Source: Paraburkholderia sp. D15
GTDB taxonomy: Bacteria; Pseudomonadota; Gammaproteobacteria; Burkholderiales; Burkholderiaceae
Direction: 5' to 3'
Length of the DNA: 64,000 bases
Assembly: GCF_029910215.1 (NCBI RefSeq)
Contig: NZ_CP110395.1
Span: 2,666,001 to 2,730,000 of the forward strand
Shown: positions 7,654-17,122 of the stretch, one piece after another
Position numbering within the stretch: position 1 is the first letter of the stretch
Layout: every line of letters starts with the position of its first letter
Program-made: the position numbers and the translations under genes
The notes under the pieces: generated by a model
Seen by the model: only the letters and a program-made list of their open reading frames with translations
Databases searched by the model: none
What the model was told of the DNA's origin: nothing

Positions 7654-8931
7654 ATGACAGAAAACACCTTGAACGAATTTGATCGGGACAGCAGAATCTG
7701 TGGGACATGTCTCGACGACATCCATTTAGATAAAGAAATAAAAGCAACAGGGAAAGTAGACGAGTGCGACTTCTGTCGGAAACGTCGCAAAACGTGGGAT
7801 CTGTTGACGGCCACGACGCGCGTGCACGATGTCCTGGAAGAATACTTCGTCAAGGGCACTTACCAGCACTACGATGGGGAAACCTCAGGCGATCCACTAT
7901 CCGACGTTGTCACGGAAATCCTCGGAGAGGATGCAGAGGAGCGAGTGGTACCGGCGATCCTTGAAGTGCTCACCGACAATTTCAACGGTGATCCCAGCGA
8001 TGGCGATGAGCCGTACTGGGATGACACTGAAAATTACGAAATCCGTTCCGGCTGGAACATCGACGAATACGCCGATGATGCGTGGGAACATTTCCGGCGT
8101 GGCGTCAAATCGGGATACAGATTCTTCAATGATGATGCGAGAGACTTCCTCGCCAAGCTCTTTCAAGACGTCGACAAGTTGCGCACTTGGCAACGGCACT
8201 CGAAAGGCAAACCCACGGTCATCTATGAACTCACAGACCAGTCAATCTTTCGCGGTCGCCAAGTAACGTCCCTCGAACAGCTTCGTCAATTTGCCGCCAA
8301 CCCGGCCCGCGAGCTACATGCACCGCCGCCAAGTGTCGCGAAGGCTGGGCGGATGAATCCGGAAGGCGTTTCGGTTTTCTATGGATCCTTCGAACGTCCG
8401 ACCTGTGTCGCCGAACTCCGGCCTCCGCTCGGTGTACAGGTCAGCTCTGTCGAATTTCGAACCGTCCGGCCGCTGCGTGTTCTCGACTTCACGCTCCTCG
8501 AGAAATCCCACGGGATGGCGCTAAGCTACTTTCAGGACGATTTCCGCAATCGAGCAATGCTGTTTCGTCTCTTGCGCCATCTGCACGACCGTATTAAGAC
8601 GCCGATTCGTCCTGGGGAAGAACACGAATATCTGACCACACAGGTCCTAGCCGAATATCTGACTGCAATACATCAACCACCGTTGGACGCCGTCGTGTTC
8701 GGATCCGTGCAACACGAGGAAGGGAAAAATATCGTCATTTTCGGACGCGCGCTCGGTGCATTTCACGCTGACACCGGATGGTCAACAGATCCGCTTCGCG
8801 TAGTTCCCGATACTGTCGAAGCCGTATTAGTCAAAAGGGTCGACTACTCAACGTCTCCTGTCCAAATTCCGGGGACTAGTTCGGATCAGATCGATTCGGA
8901 TGACGATTATTGGAGTCCACCCGAGCGTTAA
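7654..8931 (+). CDS. HEPN/RES N-terminal and RES domain protein, putative NAD-degrading toxin
   Basis: This 425-residue protein has a C-terminal RES domain. FRGR (199-202), GRMNPEGVSVFYGS (232-245) and VAELRP (252-257) place the RES residues Arg, Tyr and Glu at about R233, Y243 and E254. RES toxins such as MbcT consume NAD+ by phosphorolysis or hydrolysis. The N-terminal ~190 residues carry two CxxC pairs (C16/C19, C38/C41), suggesting a zinc ribbon, then an acidic helical region like the HEPN/RES N-terminal domains found on long RES proteins. Normal RES toxins pair with an Xre/MbcA-like antitoxin; none is adjacent on either side. It may be self-contained and activated by infection, but that is inference. 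Confidence 0.75.
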   Translation: MTENTLNEFDRDSRICGTCLDDIHLDKEIKATGKVDECDFCRKRRKTWDLLTATTRVHDVLEEYFVKGTYQHYDGETSGDPLSDVVTEILGEDAEERVVPAILEVLTDNFNGDPSDGDEPYWDDTENYEIRSGWNIDEYADDAWEHFRRGVKSGYRFFNDDARDFLAKLFQDVDKLRTWQRHSKGKPTVIYELTDQSIFRGRQVTSLEQLRQFAANPARELHAPPPSVAKAGRMNPEGVSVFYGSFERPTCVAELRPPLGVQVSSVEFRTVRPLRVLDFTLLEKSHGMALSYFQDDFRNRAMLFRLLRHLHDRIKTPIRPGEEHEYLTTQVLAEYLTAIHQPPLDAVVFGSVQHEEGKNIVIFGRALGAFHADTGWSTDPLRVVPDTVEAVLVKRVDYSTSPVQIPGTSSDQIDSDDDYWSPPER

Positions 8932-9129
8932 TGCGCGTAAAGGTCTTGGCAAGATTGACATCGAGTTGCAGTCGACTGGTGGGCTCTGTCTTCTTGACTG
9001 ACGTAGACGAGTCGGCCGCAGGCGTCAGCGAGGCGCGAGGCATAGCCCACGAACCCTACGTCGGAACGCCAAGATGCCCGACCGGATGTTCAACCTACGC
9101 CGGGCCGGAAGGGGCCCTTTTTCACTGCA
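8932..9129. other. Intergenic spacer without visible gene
   Basis: About 200 bases separate the RES gene from the promoter region of the AbiEi-like gene. No start with a ribosome-binding site, hairpin or repeat stands out. Confidence 0.4.
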
Positions 9130-9181
9130 CAGTAAATATTGGTATTCGACCGAATATTCACTATAATGCGTATATTTACTG
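9130..9181. promoter_or_regulatory. Nested inverted repeats over the AbiEi-like promoter
   Basis: A perfect 10-bp inverted repeat CAGTAAATAT (9130-9139) / ATATTTACTG (9172-9181) encloses a second perfect one, TATTCG (9143-9148) / CGAATA (9151-9156). The promoter lies between the outer arms. AbiEi antitoxins repress their operon by binding inverted repeats overlapping the promoter, so these are good candidate operators. Confidence 0.7.
9139..9167 (+). promoter_or_regulatory. Sigma-70 promoter for the AbiEi-like operon
   Basis: A -35 TTGGTA (9139-9144), a 17-bp spacer and a consensus -10 TATAAT (9162-9167) precede the gene by 40 bases. The promoter sits inside the inverted repeats. Confidence 0.7.
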
Positions 9182-9206
9182 ACCAGTAAAGAAGGTCTTG
9201 GCGCCT

Positions 9207-10307
9207 ATGTTTGAGTCTCCTCTGACCGGACGACAGCTCATCACCCAGTTCGTGGACGCGCTACAGGAGCTTCCGGAAGTGGACGCCGACCTCGACCACT
9301 GGGAGCCCGTGAGAACGCACGGCGACCGTGGATACGACGCCCAGGTCGATCTGCACGTCGCCGGCAAGTCCTTTGTCTTGCTGATCGAAGTCAAGAAATC
9401 CGTCTTCCCCCGAGATGTCCGTCAAGTGGCCTGGCAACTTCGGGAAGCGAGTCATGGACGAACTGCAGGGCAAGGGCAAGGGCAAGCGCCGTTGCCGCTC
9501 CTCGTCGCCGAATCCCTCTCCCCCGGCGCGAAGGAGTTGCTCAGAAGCGAGCGCATCGGCTATTACGACAGCGGCGGCAGCCTGTACCTGCCAGCGCCCG
9601 GTGCGTACCTCTACATCGAAAAGCCGCCGCCCAAGGCCCTTGCGAAGTCGGTACGCACGCTGTTTACCGGACGGCGCGCCCAGGTGCTCCACGCACTGTT
9701 GGTGCAGCATCAGAACTGGTTTGGCGTCACGGAACTGGCACAGCAGGCGATTGTGTCGCCCGCTACCGCCTCCCAAGTGTTGACCGAACTGGAGCGCTTC
9801 GACTGGCTGGTGGCGCGTGGGCAAGGCCCCAGCAAGGAGCGTCATCTTCGCGAGCCGACGGCCTTGCTGGACGCATGGGCCAAGCAGCTTGCCACTATCC
9901 GCCCGCCAAACTTGCGACGGTACTATGTGCCGGGCACAAAGGCCGAAATGCTGGCGATGCGGATTGGTGAAGTCTTTGACATGCACGACGTCGAGTACGA
10001 AGTCAGCCACGAGGCGGCCGCGCAACGTTATGCACCATTTCTTTCCAACGTCTCCCAGGTCCGCGTGCGGGTGCTAATCGGTGCGAACGCCGATGCCGCG
10101 ATTGGTGACCTAGGCGCGCGCGTCGTCAACGAAGGCGCCAACTTGGGCATCATTGATGCCAAGTCATCGGGCGAACTGTTGTTTCGCGACAGAGTCGATG
10201 GCCTATGGCTCGCCAGCCCCATCCAAATCTATCTCGACCTGTTGCGCGGCGAAGGCCGCTCCAAGGAAATGGCCGAGCACTTCCGCAAAGAAAGGATCGG
10301 CTTCTGA
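9207..10307 (+). CDS. AbiEi-like type IV antitoxin with nuclease-like N-terminus
   Basis: This 366-residue protein resembles large AbiEi-type antitoxins of type IV systems. The N-terminal ~110 residues contain YDAQVDL and LLIEVKKSVFPRDV, a PD-(D/E)xK-like D...ExK pattern. A winged helix follows (FGVTELAQQAIVSPATASQV, then LTELERFDWL), and then a conserved C-terminal domain. The ATG at 9207 is chosen; GAAGG lies 11 bases upstream, and a TTG at 9198 is possible. It is followed with a 1-base overlap by a nucleotidyltransferase gene, the type IV toxin arrangement. It probably represses its own promoter through the repeats at 9130-9181. Whether the nuclease-like fold is active is unknown. Confidence 0.7.
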   Translation: MFESPLTGRQLITQFVDALQELPEVDADLDHWEPVRTHGDRGYDAQVDLHVAGKSFVLLIEVKKSVFPRDVRQVAWQLREASHGRTAGQGQGQAPLPLLVAESLSPGAKELLRSERIGYYDSGGSLYLPAPGAYLYIEKPPPKALAKSVRTLFTGRRAQVLHALLVQHQNWFGVTELAQQAIVSPATASQVLTELERFDWLVARGQGPSKERHLREPTALLDAWAKQLATIRPPNLRRYYVPGTKAEMLAMRIGEVFDMHDVEYEVSHEAAAQRYAPFLSNVSQVRVRVLIGANADAAIGDLGARVVNEGANLGIIDAKSSGELLFRDRVDGLWLASPIQIYLDLLRGEGRSKEMAEHFRKERIGF

Positions 10308-10789
10308 TGGCCAAGCCCGCAACGCTCGACGGTTACAGCGACCAATACACAGTGGACTGTGAACGTGTCCTCGTGACACTGCTGCGAGGTCTCGGACCGT
10401 GGAAGGATTCGGTCTACCTGATCGGTGGGCTCACACCGCGGTATCTCGTCGCCGCGCGGCCTCCTGTGGTACCGGCGCACGCGGGGACGCTGGACGTGGA
10501 CATCGTGATCGACCTGCAAATCCTGGCCGATACCGAGGCGTATCACACGCTGGAGGACAACCTCAAGAAGATGGGCTTCGAGCGCGCCGAAAACGAAGCC
10601 GGGAAGAAACTCTCGTGGCGTTGGCAGACCCGCACCGAACACGGTGCGCTGATGGTCCTCGAACTACTGGCGGACGCGCCGGATCTCGCCGGCGGCAAGG
10701 TACAGCCCCTGCCGACCGAGGGCACGATCTCGGCCCTGAACATCCCGCACTCGTCGATCGTCTTCGACCTGCTGTTGATACGCGCATAA
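10307..10789 (+). pseudogene. AbiEii-like nucleotidyltransferase, 3' end cut off by IS21
   Basis: The first ~155 codons are native and encode a nucleotidyltransferase-type start: LIGGLTPRYLV followed by TLDVDIVIDL, the G-G ... DxD arrangement that binds metal and NTP. The frame enters the IS21 left end at 10773 and stops six codons later at TAA 10787-10789. The C-terminal part seen in such toxins is missing and does not reappear after the IS. The ATG at 10307 overlaps the upstream stop (TGATG). The partner antitoxin gene remains whole, so the pair is probably an orphaned antitoxin with a dead toxin. Confidence 0.75.
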
Positions 10790-10802
10790 AACTGACCCAC
10801 TT
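10773..10802. repeat. IS21 left terminal inverted repeat
   Basis: Thirty bases beginning TGTTGATACG and ending TGACCCACTT match 24 of 30 positions of the reverse complement of 13241-13270. A second internal repeat lies at 10813-10834 and matches 21 of 22 positions of 13219-13240 in inverse orientation. Confidence 0.85.
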
Positions 10803-10874
10803 CCGCTAGAAATTTGCATCGAAAATTGACCCACATGTTCAACTGCCTGCTTGGACGCCAAGCAGGAGAACGGA

Positions 10875-12401
10875 GTGATAACCGTGAGCATGTTGGCCAA
10901 AATTCGGCGGATGCATTTCCGCGATGGCGTCCCGCTCCGGGACATTGCAAGACAGACAGGGCTTTCGAGAAACACTATTCGACGATGGTTGCGCGAACCG
11001 TCGGAAAGCGAGCCGAAATTCGCTAAGCGCATCAGCAACAGCGTCGTCGACCCGTGGTCAGAGCAACTGCGACTATGGCTGGTCGCCGATACGAGGCGTA
11101 CAAGACGGGGACGGCGCTCGGCAACGCAGATGTATGAGGATTTACGGGCGGCTGGCTACGACGGGAGCTACGACCGCGTGTCTGCCTTTGTGCGCAACTG
11201 GAAGAAGGAGCGCGATTCCGGAGCGCAGCGTGGCGCCTTTGTGCCGCTCGCCTTTGAGTATGGTGAAGCATTCCAGTTCGACTGGAGTTGCGAGTATGTC
11301 TTCATCGGTGGACTCAGACGACGCGTAGAGGTCGCACACATGAAGCTCGCCGCGAGTCGTGCCTTCTGGCTTGTGGCCTATCCGACCCAAAGCCATGAGA
11401 TGCTGTTCGACGCCCACGCACGAGCATTCGTCGCGTTAGGCGGCATTCCCCGGCGCGGCATCTACGACAATATGAAGACTGCCGTCGACAAGGTTGGCCC
11501 GGGTAAGGAGCGAGCTATCAATGCGCGCTTCCACGCGATGTGCGGCCACTACCTGTTCGAGCCTGAGTTCTGCAACCGGGCCGCTGGCTGGGAGAAAGGC
11601 ATCGTTGAAAAGAATGTCCAGGACCGCCGCCGGCAGATTTGGCACGATGCAATCGGTATCCGGTGGGAATCGCTTGAGGTCCTGAACATATGGCTGGCAG
11701 AACGCTGCCAACAGGCCTGGAAGCAACTGAGACATCCGCAATGGCCTGAGCTCAGTGTGGAAGACGCCCTCGCGGATGAACGCCCTCGGCTGATGCAGGT
11801 TCCAAAGCCGTTTGATGGCTACATTGAGAAACCCGTGCGCGTCTCGCCGACGAGTCTGGTACATCTCGACCGGAACCGTTATAGCGTGCCGACGGAGTTT
11901 GCACATCATATTGTTAGCCTGCGTAGCTATCCGACCTACATCAGCCTGGTGGCTGACGGCATCGAAATTGCCCGCCACCCCCGCAGCTTCGACCGCTACC
12001 AAACCTTTTATGACTGGCGGCACTACATCGCTTTGGTGGAACGAAAGCCCGGCTCTTTGAGAAACGGCGCGCCGTTCCTGACGATGCCAGAACCGATGCT
12101 TCGCCTGCAGAGACACCTACTAAGGCAGACCGGTGGCGACCGCGTAATGGTCCAGGTCCTGGCGGCCACCCCCGTTCATGGCCTGGAGGCCGTGCTGGTT
12201 GCCGTCGAGCTTGCGCTCGAGTCCGGACGTCCCAGCGGAGACCATGTCCTGAACATCCTTGCCCGACTGAAAAGCCAGTCGGCTCAATCGGGCGACGGGG
12301 TGAGGACAGCAATAACGCTCAAGGTCGAACCGCTTGCAGACGTCTACCGTTATGAACGACTGCGCGTAATGCGCGACGAGGAGGATGGTCGTGTCGAATG
12401 A
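10875..12401 (+). CDS. istA: IS21 transposase IstA
   Basis: This ~508-residue IS21 transposase has an N-terminal helix-turn-helix ([18 protein letters not shown]) and a DDE catalytic core with Asp in [11 protein letters not shown], Asp in [11 protein letters not shown] and Glu in [10 protein letters not shown] beta-barrel-like C-terminal region follows. The start is probably the GTG at 10875 ([12 protein letters not shown]), preceded by AGGAG; a TTG at 10851 and an ATG at 10890 are alternatives. The 3' end overlaps istB by 17 bases. The gene looks intact, so the element may still be active. Confidence 0.9.
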   Translation: MITVSMLAKIRRMHFRDGVPLRDIARQTGLSRNTIRRWLREPSESEPKFAKRISNSVVDPWSEQLRLWLVADTRRTRRGRRSATQMYEDLRAAGYDGSYDRVSAFVRNWKKERDSGAQRGAFVPLAFEYGEAFQFDWSCEYVFIGGLRRRVEVAHMKLAASRAFWLVAYPTQSHEMLFDAHARAFVALGGIPRRGIYDNMKTAVDKVGPGKERAINARFHAMCGHYLFEPEFCNRAAGWEKGIVEKNVQDRRRQIWHDAIGIRWESLEVLNIWLAERCQQAWKQLRHPQWPELSVEDALADERPRLMQVPKPFDGYIEKPVRVSPTSLVHLDRNRYSVPTEFAHHIVSLRSYPTYISLVADGIEIARHPRSFDRYQTFYDWRHYIALVERKPGSLRNGAPFLTMPEPMLRLQRHLLRQTGGDRVMVQVLAATPVHGLEAVLVAVELALESGRPSGDHVLNILARLKSQSAQSGDGVRTAITLKVEPLADVYRYERLRVMRDEEDGRVE

Positions 12402-13200
12402 AACTGCCGCACTTCTCAAGGCGCTAAAGCTTCACGGAATGGCGCAGGCGTGGCCCGAACTGGTAGCACAGGCACGACACAGTGACTTTGAACCGGAGAA
12501 ATTCATGCAGATGCTGCTGAAAGCAGAAACGGCTGAACGGCAGGTTCGGTCAATCAACTACCAGATGGCCGCCGCACGCTTCCCCGCGCACCGTGACCTT
12601 GCCGGCTTCGACTTCGAGCAGGCTAGCGTCGATGAAACTCTTGTGCGAGAGCTCCACACTGTCCGCTTCTGCGAGTCCGCGCAGAACGTAGTGTTCATCG
12701 GTGGACCTGGCACAGGAAAGACGCACCTGGCGACGTCCATCGGTATCGACGCGATACAGAATCATGCAAAGCGGGTCCGGTTCTTCACTACGGTTGAACT
12801 CGTCAACCAGCTTGAAGCCGAGAAGGCAGCCGGCAAACCAGGGCAACTGGCAAATCGTCTCATGTATGTCGACGCCATTGTTCTGGACGAGTTGGGCTAT
12901 CTCCCGTTCACTCAAACGGGCGGTGCACTGCTGTTCCATCTGCTCTCGAAACTTTACGAGCGTACGAGCGTTCTCGTTACAACCAATCTGAGCTTCACTG
13001 AATGGTCGAACGTCTTCGGCGACGCGAAGATGACAACTGCGCTGCTTGACCGGCTCACCCACCACTGCCATATAGTGGAAACAGGCAACGATTCCTGGCG
13101 CTTCAAAAACAGTACGGCGGGGCAGCCCGCTTCGCGGGCTGCAACCCGTAAAAGCTCACCCAAACGACAAAAAGAGGAGGAAATCGACGCACCAGATTGA
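12385..13200 (+). CDS. istB: IS21 transposition helper ATPase IstB
   Basis: This 271-residue AAA+ helper of IS21 transposition resembles DnaC. It has Walker [10 protein letters not shown], Walker [12 protein letters not shown] and the arginine-rich region [19 protein letters not shown]. The ATG at 12385 directly follows a purine-rich GAGGAGG, so the GTG at 12391 (six bases further on, better spacing) may be the true start. Overlap with istA suggests coupled translation. It ends at 13200, 70 bases before the IS right end. Confidence 0.92.
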   Translation: MVVSNETAALLKALKLHGMAQAWPELVAQARHSDFEPEKFMQMLLKAETAERQVRSINYQMAAARFPAHRDLAGFDFEQASVDETLVRELHTVRFCESAQNVVFIGGPGTGKTHLATSIGIDAIQNHAKRVRFFTTVELVNQLEAEKAAGKPGQLANRLMYVDAIVLDELGYLPFTQTGGALLFHLLSKLYERTSVLVTTNLSFTEWSNVFGDAKMTTALLDRLTHHCHIVETGNDSWRFKNSTAGQPASRAATRKSSPKRQKEEEIDAPD

Positions 13201-13240
13201 TGTTTATCAGCATCAGGGGTGGGTCAATTTTAGATGCAAA

Positions 13241-13270
13241 AAGTGGGTCAGTTTCCAGTGCAAATCAACA
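13241..13270. repeat. IS21 right terminal inverted repeat
   Basis: Starts AAGTGGGTCA and ends AAATCAACA, the inverse of the left terminal repeat. The adjacent inner repeat at 13219-13240 (GTGGGTCAATTTT...) pairs with 10813-10834. Codons of the truncated qatA begin immediately after it. Confidence 0.85.
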
Positions 13271-14864
13271 GCTGAAGGTCGCCAAGCGGGCCGGGGGCCT
13301 AGCCCTGACCGCATTCACCGGCATTCCGACGCCCGAGCAAATCGGAGCAATCGTCGGCTCGCTCGAAGCGCTAGTGGCTGACCCCGCCAAGCTCGTCACA
13401 AAAGAAAACCTATCGACAGCCATCCATGAGGCGAAAGCCGTGCTAAAGCCCGGCGAGTCCAAGAATGTGCCGGAGGAAGTGGAGGCCTTCCGCAAGGCAT
13501 TCGACCAGCTCCTGAAAGATGCAGGCATCAAACAGCTCGTTGTCCTGATCGACGACCTTGATCGATGCCTGCCCGACACCGCCATTGAAACGCTCGAAGC
13601 CATCCGGCTGTTCGTGTTCACCGCGCGAACGGCCTTTGTCGTCGCGGCTGATGAGGCAATGATCGAATACGCGGTGCGCAAGCACTTTCCAGATCTACCC
13701 GACAGCACCGGGCCGCGAGACTATGCCCGCAATTACCTCGAAAAACTAATACAGGTTCCGTTCCGCATCCCTGCCTTAGGTGAAACCGAGACGCGGATCT
13801 ACGTGACATTGTTGCTCGCTGGCGCTGAAGTCGGCGAGAACAGCGAGAATTATGGGAAGCTGATCGCTGTAGCGAGAGAGAAGCTGAAACGGCCGTGGAC
13901 CAGCGGTGGTCTGGATGCCGCGACGGTCAAGACAGCGCTCGGCCAGCAAGCCGAGAAGGCAAACAATGCGCTGGCACTCAGCGACCAGATCGGCCCCATC
14001 CTCGCAAGCGGCGCAAAGGGCAACCCGCGCCAAATCAAGCGCTTCCTCAACACGCTGCTGTTGCGCGAGCGTACTGCGACTGCGCGCGGTTTTGGCGACG
14101 ACATCAAGCTACCCGTGCTCGCGAAGCTCATGCTCGCAGAACGATTCATCCCGAGGTTGTTCGAGCAGATTGCGTTCGTCGCAGCGGTTCATCCGCAGGG
14201 ACTGTGTGAAGACCTCGAAACGCTGGAGAAGAGCCTGGTTTCGGCCGACGGCAAGGACAGCGAGTCGAAAGGGCCAAAGGCCGCCGAAGCGGTGCCTGCC
14301 TCCGACAACGTCGTGTTGAACGAGTGGAAGTCGTCGGAGACGGTGCGTGACTGGGCGCACCTCTCCCCGAAGCTGTCAGGACTCGATCTGCGCCCCTACT
14401 TGTTCGTCACAAAGGACAAGAAGGACTACTTCGGCCCAGTGTCGGTACTCGGCCACCTGGCCGGCGTAGTCGAGAAGCTGTTCGGCGGCAAGATGACCGT
14501 CCAGGGCTACGAAGCCGAGTTAAAGCAGCTCGTGCAGCCCGAAGCCGAGAAGGTGTTCGAGGCCGTGCGCAGCAAAATCATGAGCACGGGCACCTTCGAT
14601 ACCAGGCCTGCAGGCATCGACGGTCTCGCCGTCCTTGTGAAGGCGCAGCCTGGGCTCCAGAGCCGGTTGATGGATTTCCTGGAGGCACTACCAAGTGGTA
14701 AGTGTGGGCCTTGGGCTGTCAGCGGCTGGCAAGGCGTCATCAAGGACAGCGAATGCGCTGATCGCCTGACGAAGCTGCTGGGAGACTGGAGCAAAGTCAC
14801 CAATAACCCCGGCCTAAAGGCCAGCGCCGAAGCAGCGCTCAAGGATTTGAAGGGAGGACGTTGA
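13271..14864 (+). pseudogene. qatA: QatA, KAP-type P-loop ATPase, 5'-truncated
   Basis: About 530 codons remain of the KAP-family ATPase of the Qat anti-phage system. Walker B VVLIDDLDRCLP lies about 90-101 residues into the remnant, followed by the KAP-type sensor and lid region (KGNPRQIKRFLNTLLLRE). The Walker A motif, which in KAP ATPases lies well before Walker B, is missing: the frame runs straight back into the IS21 right end. An ATG at 13200 overlapping the istB stop could start a chimeric protein with ~24 IS-encoded residues, but it would lack nucleotide binding. The stop overlaps qatB by one base (TGATG). Probably non-functional as ATPase. Confidence 0.85.
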
Positions 14865-15748
14865 TGGGAACCTCCACGGCGTACGGCGGCCCTGGCGGCG
14901 GAACACCACTTGTTCCGTCATGGTTGGGTGACACCGACGGCGCGGGCGCACCAGCAGCCCCTCCGGGCGATGGCGCAGTCCCGGACGGCCAGCCGCCGGC
15001 AGACGGCACCGCGCCACCGGTGCCGCCGAACCGGCCCCCCATCCCCAAGACGGCAGACCCTCAGCGTTTCTCCGGTGCTCGCAACAGCTTCACGCGATTT
15101 GCCGGTTCTGGTGGCAGCGACCGTGCCAACCTGGGCCGCGCAGTCTCAAGATACGTCTCAACATCGGCCGGCGGCGCGCACCAGGCTGCCCAACGCATGG
15201 GCGCCTCGCGCGGAGCGGGTGCACGGCTGCTTGGCTTTCTGTCCGATGCACAAGCAAGGGGTGTGCGCGAGGCGCTACGGGCGCTGGACCTGGAGTCGTT
15301 GGCCGGACGACCGCTCACGGAAATCTTCGTTGGCCTAGCCGACTACGTCTGCCCAGGCGCGGGCACCGTCGATGAAGGCATCGCCCGCGAGGCGTACATT
15401 GAAACTATCGTTGAACTGGCAAGTGAAGGGCTCACCGATCTAACCACCTTCACACCAGATCAGATGCAGACAGTCTTCGAGCTGTATGCCACCCACGCGA
15501 TAGAAGCCCGCATCTGCAACGACATTGGCACAAAGGCCGTGACCATGCCAGCGGACACGCAAGCTGCGCACCGCGTCGAACAGCAGTTGCGCGACTTCAT
15601 CCGGGGCGGGGTGAGCGACGCGCTGACGCGGGCTCGTGCAGAAACGCCGAATCTCACGCCGGAGCGAATTCAGGGTTTCGTCGATGCGCTGTACGAGTCT
15701 GCATTTGCAATCTTGCAAACCCTGGGCGATGCGGAGGCGGACCAATGA
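14864..15748 (+). CDS. qatB: Qat anti-phage system protein QatB
   Basis: This 294-residue protein holds the second position in the Qat operon. It has a Gly/Pro/Ala-rich, probably disordered N-terminus (residues 1-65, with PGGGTP, PAAPPGDG and VPPNRPP), then SGARNSFTRFAGSG and a helical domain to the end. QatB has no assigned biochemical activity; it is needed for Qat defence in the published system. The ATG at 14864 overlaps the qatA stop, and the stop overlaps qatC by 4 bases, so all three are translationally coupled. Assignment rests on this context plus the typical N-terminus. Confidence 0.85.
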   Translation: MGTSTAYGGPGGGTPLVPSWLGDTDGAGAPAAPPGDGAVPDGQPPADGTAPPVPPNRPPIPKTADPQRFSGARNSFTRFAGSGGSDRANLGRAVSRYVSTSAGGAHQAAQRMGASRGAGARLLGFLSDAQARGVREALRALDLESLAGRPLTEIFVGLADYVCPGAGTVDEGIAREAYIETIVELASEGLTDLTTFTPDQMQTVFELYATHAIEARICNDIGTKAVTMPADTQAAHRVEQQLRDFIRGGVSDALTRARAETPNLTPERIQGFVDALYESAFAILQTLGDAEADQ

Positions 15749-17112
15749 AACGACAACTCCTGGCGGGCCGCTTCGGTCCTGACGACAGCTTCGATGTGAC
15801 GGCGGGCGCCGATGAACAAAGGACCTACCTCCAACTCGTTGCCGGCGAGAAGTCTTTGGATCATGGCATCGGTGGCGCGCTGACTAGCTTGAAGAAAATC
15901 GGTGTGTTTCCCTCGGAGATCGGCATTGACCTGCTGGTCTTGGCCGCTCATGTCCATGCGGCGGACACACGCATCTCTCGCACCGAGCAGTCGCAGGACT
16001 CGTGGACGCGTGAGATACGACTGGTCGTGCCGGTAGGCGATCCATCTCGCTGGGCCGCTGCGGCACCGACTCTCAAGAAGTCTCTGGATTTCCTGACGGG
16101 CGATCGCTGGACGATCGGGTTCAGGGCACGTCCAGATCGGTTCGCGACGATCGCCCAAGTAGCGCCTCCGAGTCTGATCGCTCCGCCCTTTGATTCCGTC
16201 AGCCTGTTCTCTGGTGGATTGGACAGCTTGATCGGAGCGATCGATCTGCTGGAGGACGGTGCCACTCCCCTACTGGTCAGCCACTTCGGCGAGGGCGCGA
16301 CGAGCGATGCTCAAGGCAAGCTGTTCGCAAGTTTGAAGAAGCACTACGTCAAGTCATCTTTCGAGCGCTTGCGAGTGGGCATGACCTTCGTGGATGGTCT
16401 TGTGGAAGGCGTCGGCGGCGAGAACAGCACACGCGGCAGATCGTTCCTGTTCTTCGCTCTCGGGGTGTTCGCCGGTACTGGGCTTGGGCGCCGCTTCATC
16501 CTGCGCGTCCCCGAGAATGGGCTGATCGCGCTGAATGTGCCTTTGGACCCCCTGCGGTTGGGATCAAACAGCACCCGTACCACGCATCCGTATTACATGG
16601 CGAGGTGGAACGACCTGCTCGTCGCACTCGGCATCGACGGCGAGATTCGGAACCCTTACTGGGACAAGACGAAGGGTGAGATGACCGCAGCCTGCCGCAA
16701 CCCGGACCTCTTGAAGAAGCTGGCGACGGATTCGTTGTCGTGTTCGTCCCCTGCTAAGGCCAGATGGTTAGGACATGGTATCGAGCAATGTGGCTATTGC
16801 CTGCCATGTCTTATCCGTCGCGCAGCGTTGACGGCAGCATGGAGTACGGGGAACGACCCGACGACGTACACGGTACCCGATCTTCATGCGCATCCGTTGG
16901 ACACACGCCAGGCGACAGGAGTGCAGGTCAGGTCGTTCCAGTACGCGATCGAGCGCTTGAAGAGCAAGCCTCAGCTCGCGAACCTCTTGATCCACAAGCC
17001 CGGCTCGCTTGCCGACGAAGCCGCACACTTGGACCAGCTTGCCGACGTCTACCGGCGCGGCCTGGGCGAAGTCGCACGGCTCATCGACGGTGCCGAGGCG
17101 AAACCAAGATGA
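15745..17112 (+). CDS. qatC: Qat anti-phage system QueC-like protein QatC
   Basis: This 455-residue protein is related to 7-cyano-7-deazaguanine synthase QueC. After a family-specific N-terminal ~145 residues comes the PP-loop SGGLDS (156-161), which binds ATP, and a zinc site made by C333 and the cluster C349, C352, C355 (CGYCLPC). Zinc and ATP sites look intact. QueC makes preQ0; in Qat the homologue may modify a base or a protein rather than feed queuosine, as no other queuosine genes are here. It starts in the overlap ATGA with qatB. Confidence 0.9.
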   Translation: MKRQLLAGRFGPDDSFDVTAGADEQRTYLQLVAGEKSLDHGIGGALTSLKKIGVFPSEIGIDLLVLAAHVHAADTRISRTEQSQDSWTREIRLVVPVGDPSRWAAAAPTLKKSLDFLTGDRWTIGFRARPDRFATIAQVAPPSLIAPPFDSVSLFSGGLDSLIGAIDLLEDGATPLLVSHFGEGATSDAQGKLFASLKKHYVKSSFERLRVGMTFVDGLVEGVGGENSTRGRSFLFFALGVFAGTGLGRRFILRVPENGLIALNVPLDPLRLGSNSTRTTHPYYMARWNDLLVALGIDGEIRNPYWDKTKGEMTAACRNPDLLKKLATDSLSCSSPAKARWLGHGIEQCGYCLPCLIRRAALTAAWSTGNDPTTYTVPDLHAHPLDTRQATGVQVRSFQYAIERLKSKPQLANLLIHKPGSLADEAAHLDQLADVYRRGLGEVARLIDGAEAKPR

Positions 17113-17122
17113 GGGTACGCGC

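Larger units (their letters stand above)
10773..13270 (+). mobile_element. IS21-family insertion sequence (2,498 bp)
   Basis: The element contains istA and istB in overlapping order and ends in inverted repeats that start TGTTGAT and finish CAACA. Both ends carry an outer repeat including AACTGACCCACTT and an inner one including AATTGACCCAC, the multiple terminal repeats typical of IS21. The flanks share only GC next to the ends (left ...GACCTGC, right GCTGAAG...), so the usual 4-8 bp target duplication is absent. Each side abuts a truncated gene, pointing to a deletion. Confidence 0.92.

Noticed and set aside
10773..13270. A normal IS21 insertion with target duplication
   Set aside because: Flanks differ (GACCTGC against GCTGAAG) apart from GC, and the genes on the two sides are different and both incomplete.
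15745..17112. qatC as a true queuosine gene queC
   Set aside because: It is much longer than QueC at the N-terminus, no queD, queE or queF is near, and it overlaps qatB.
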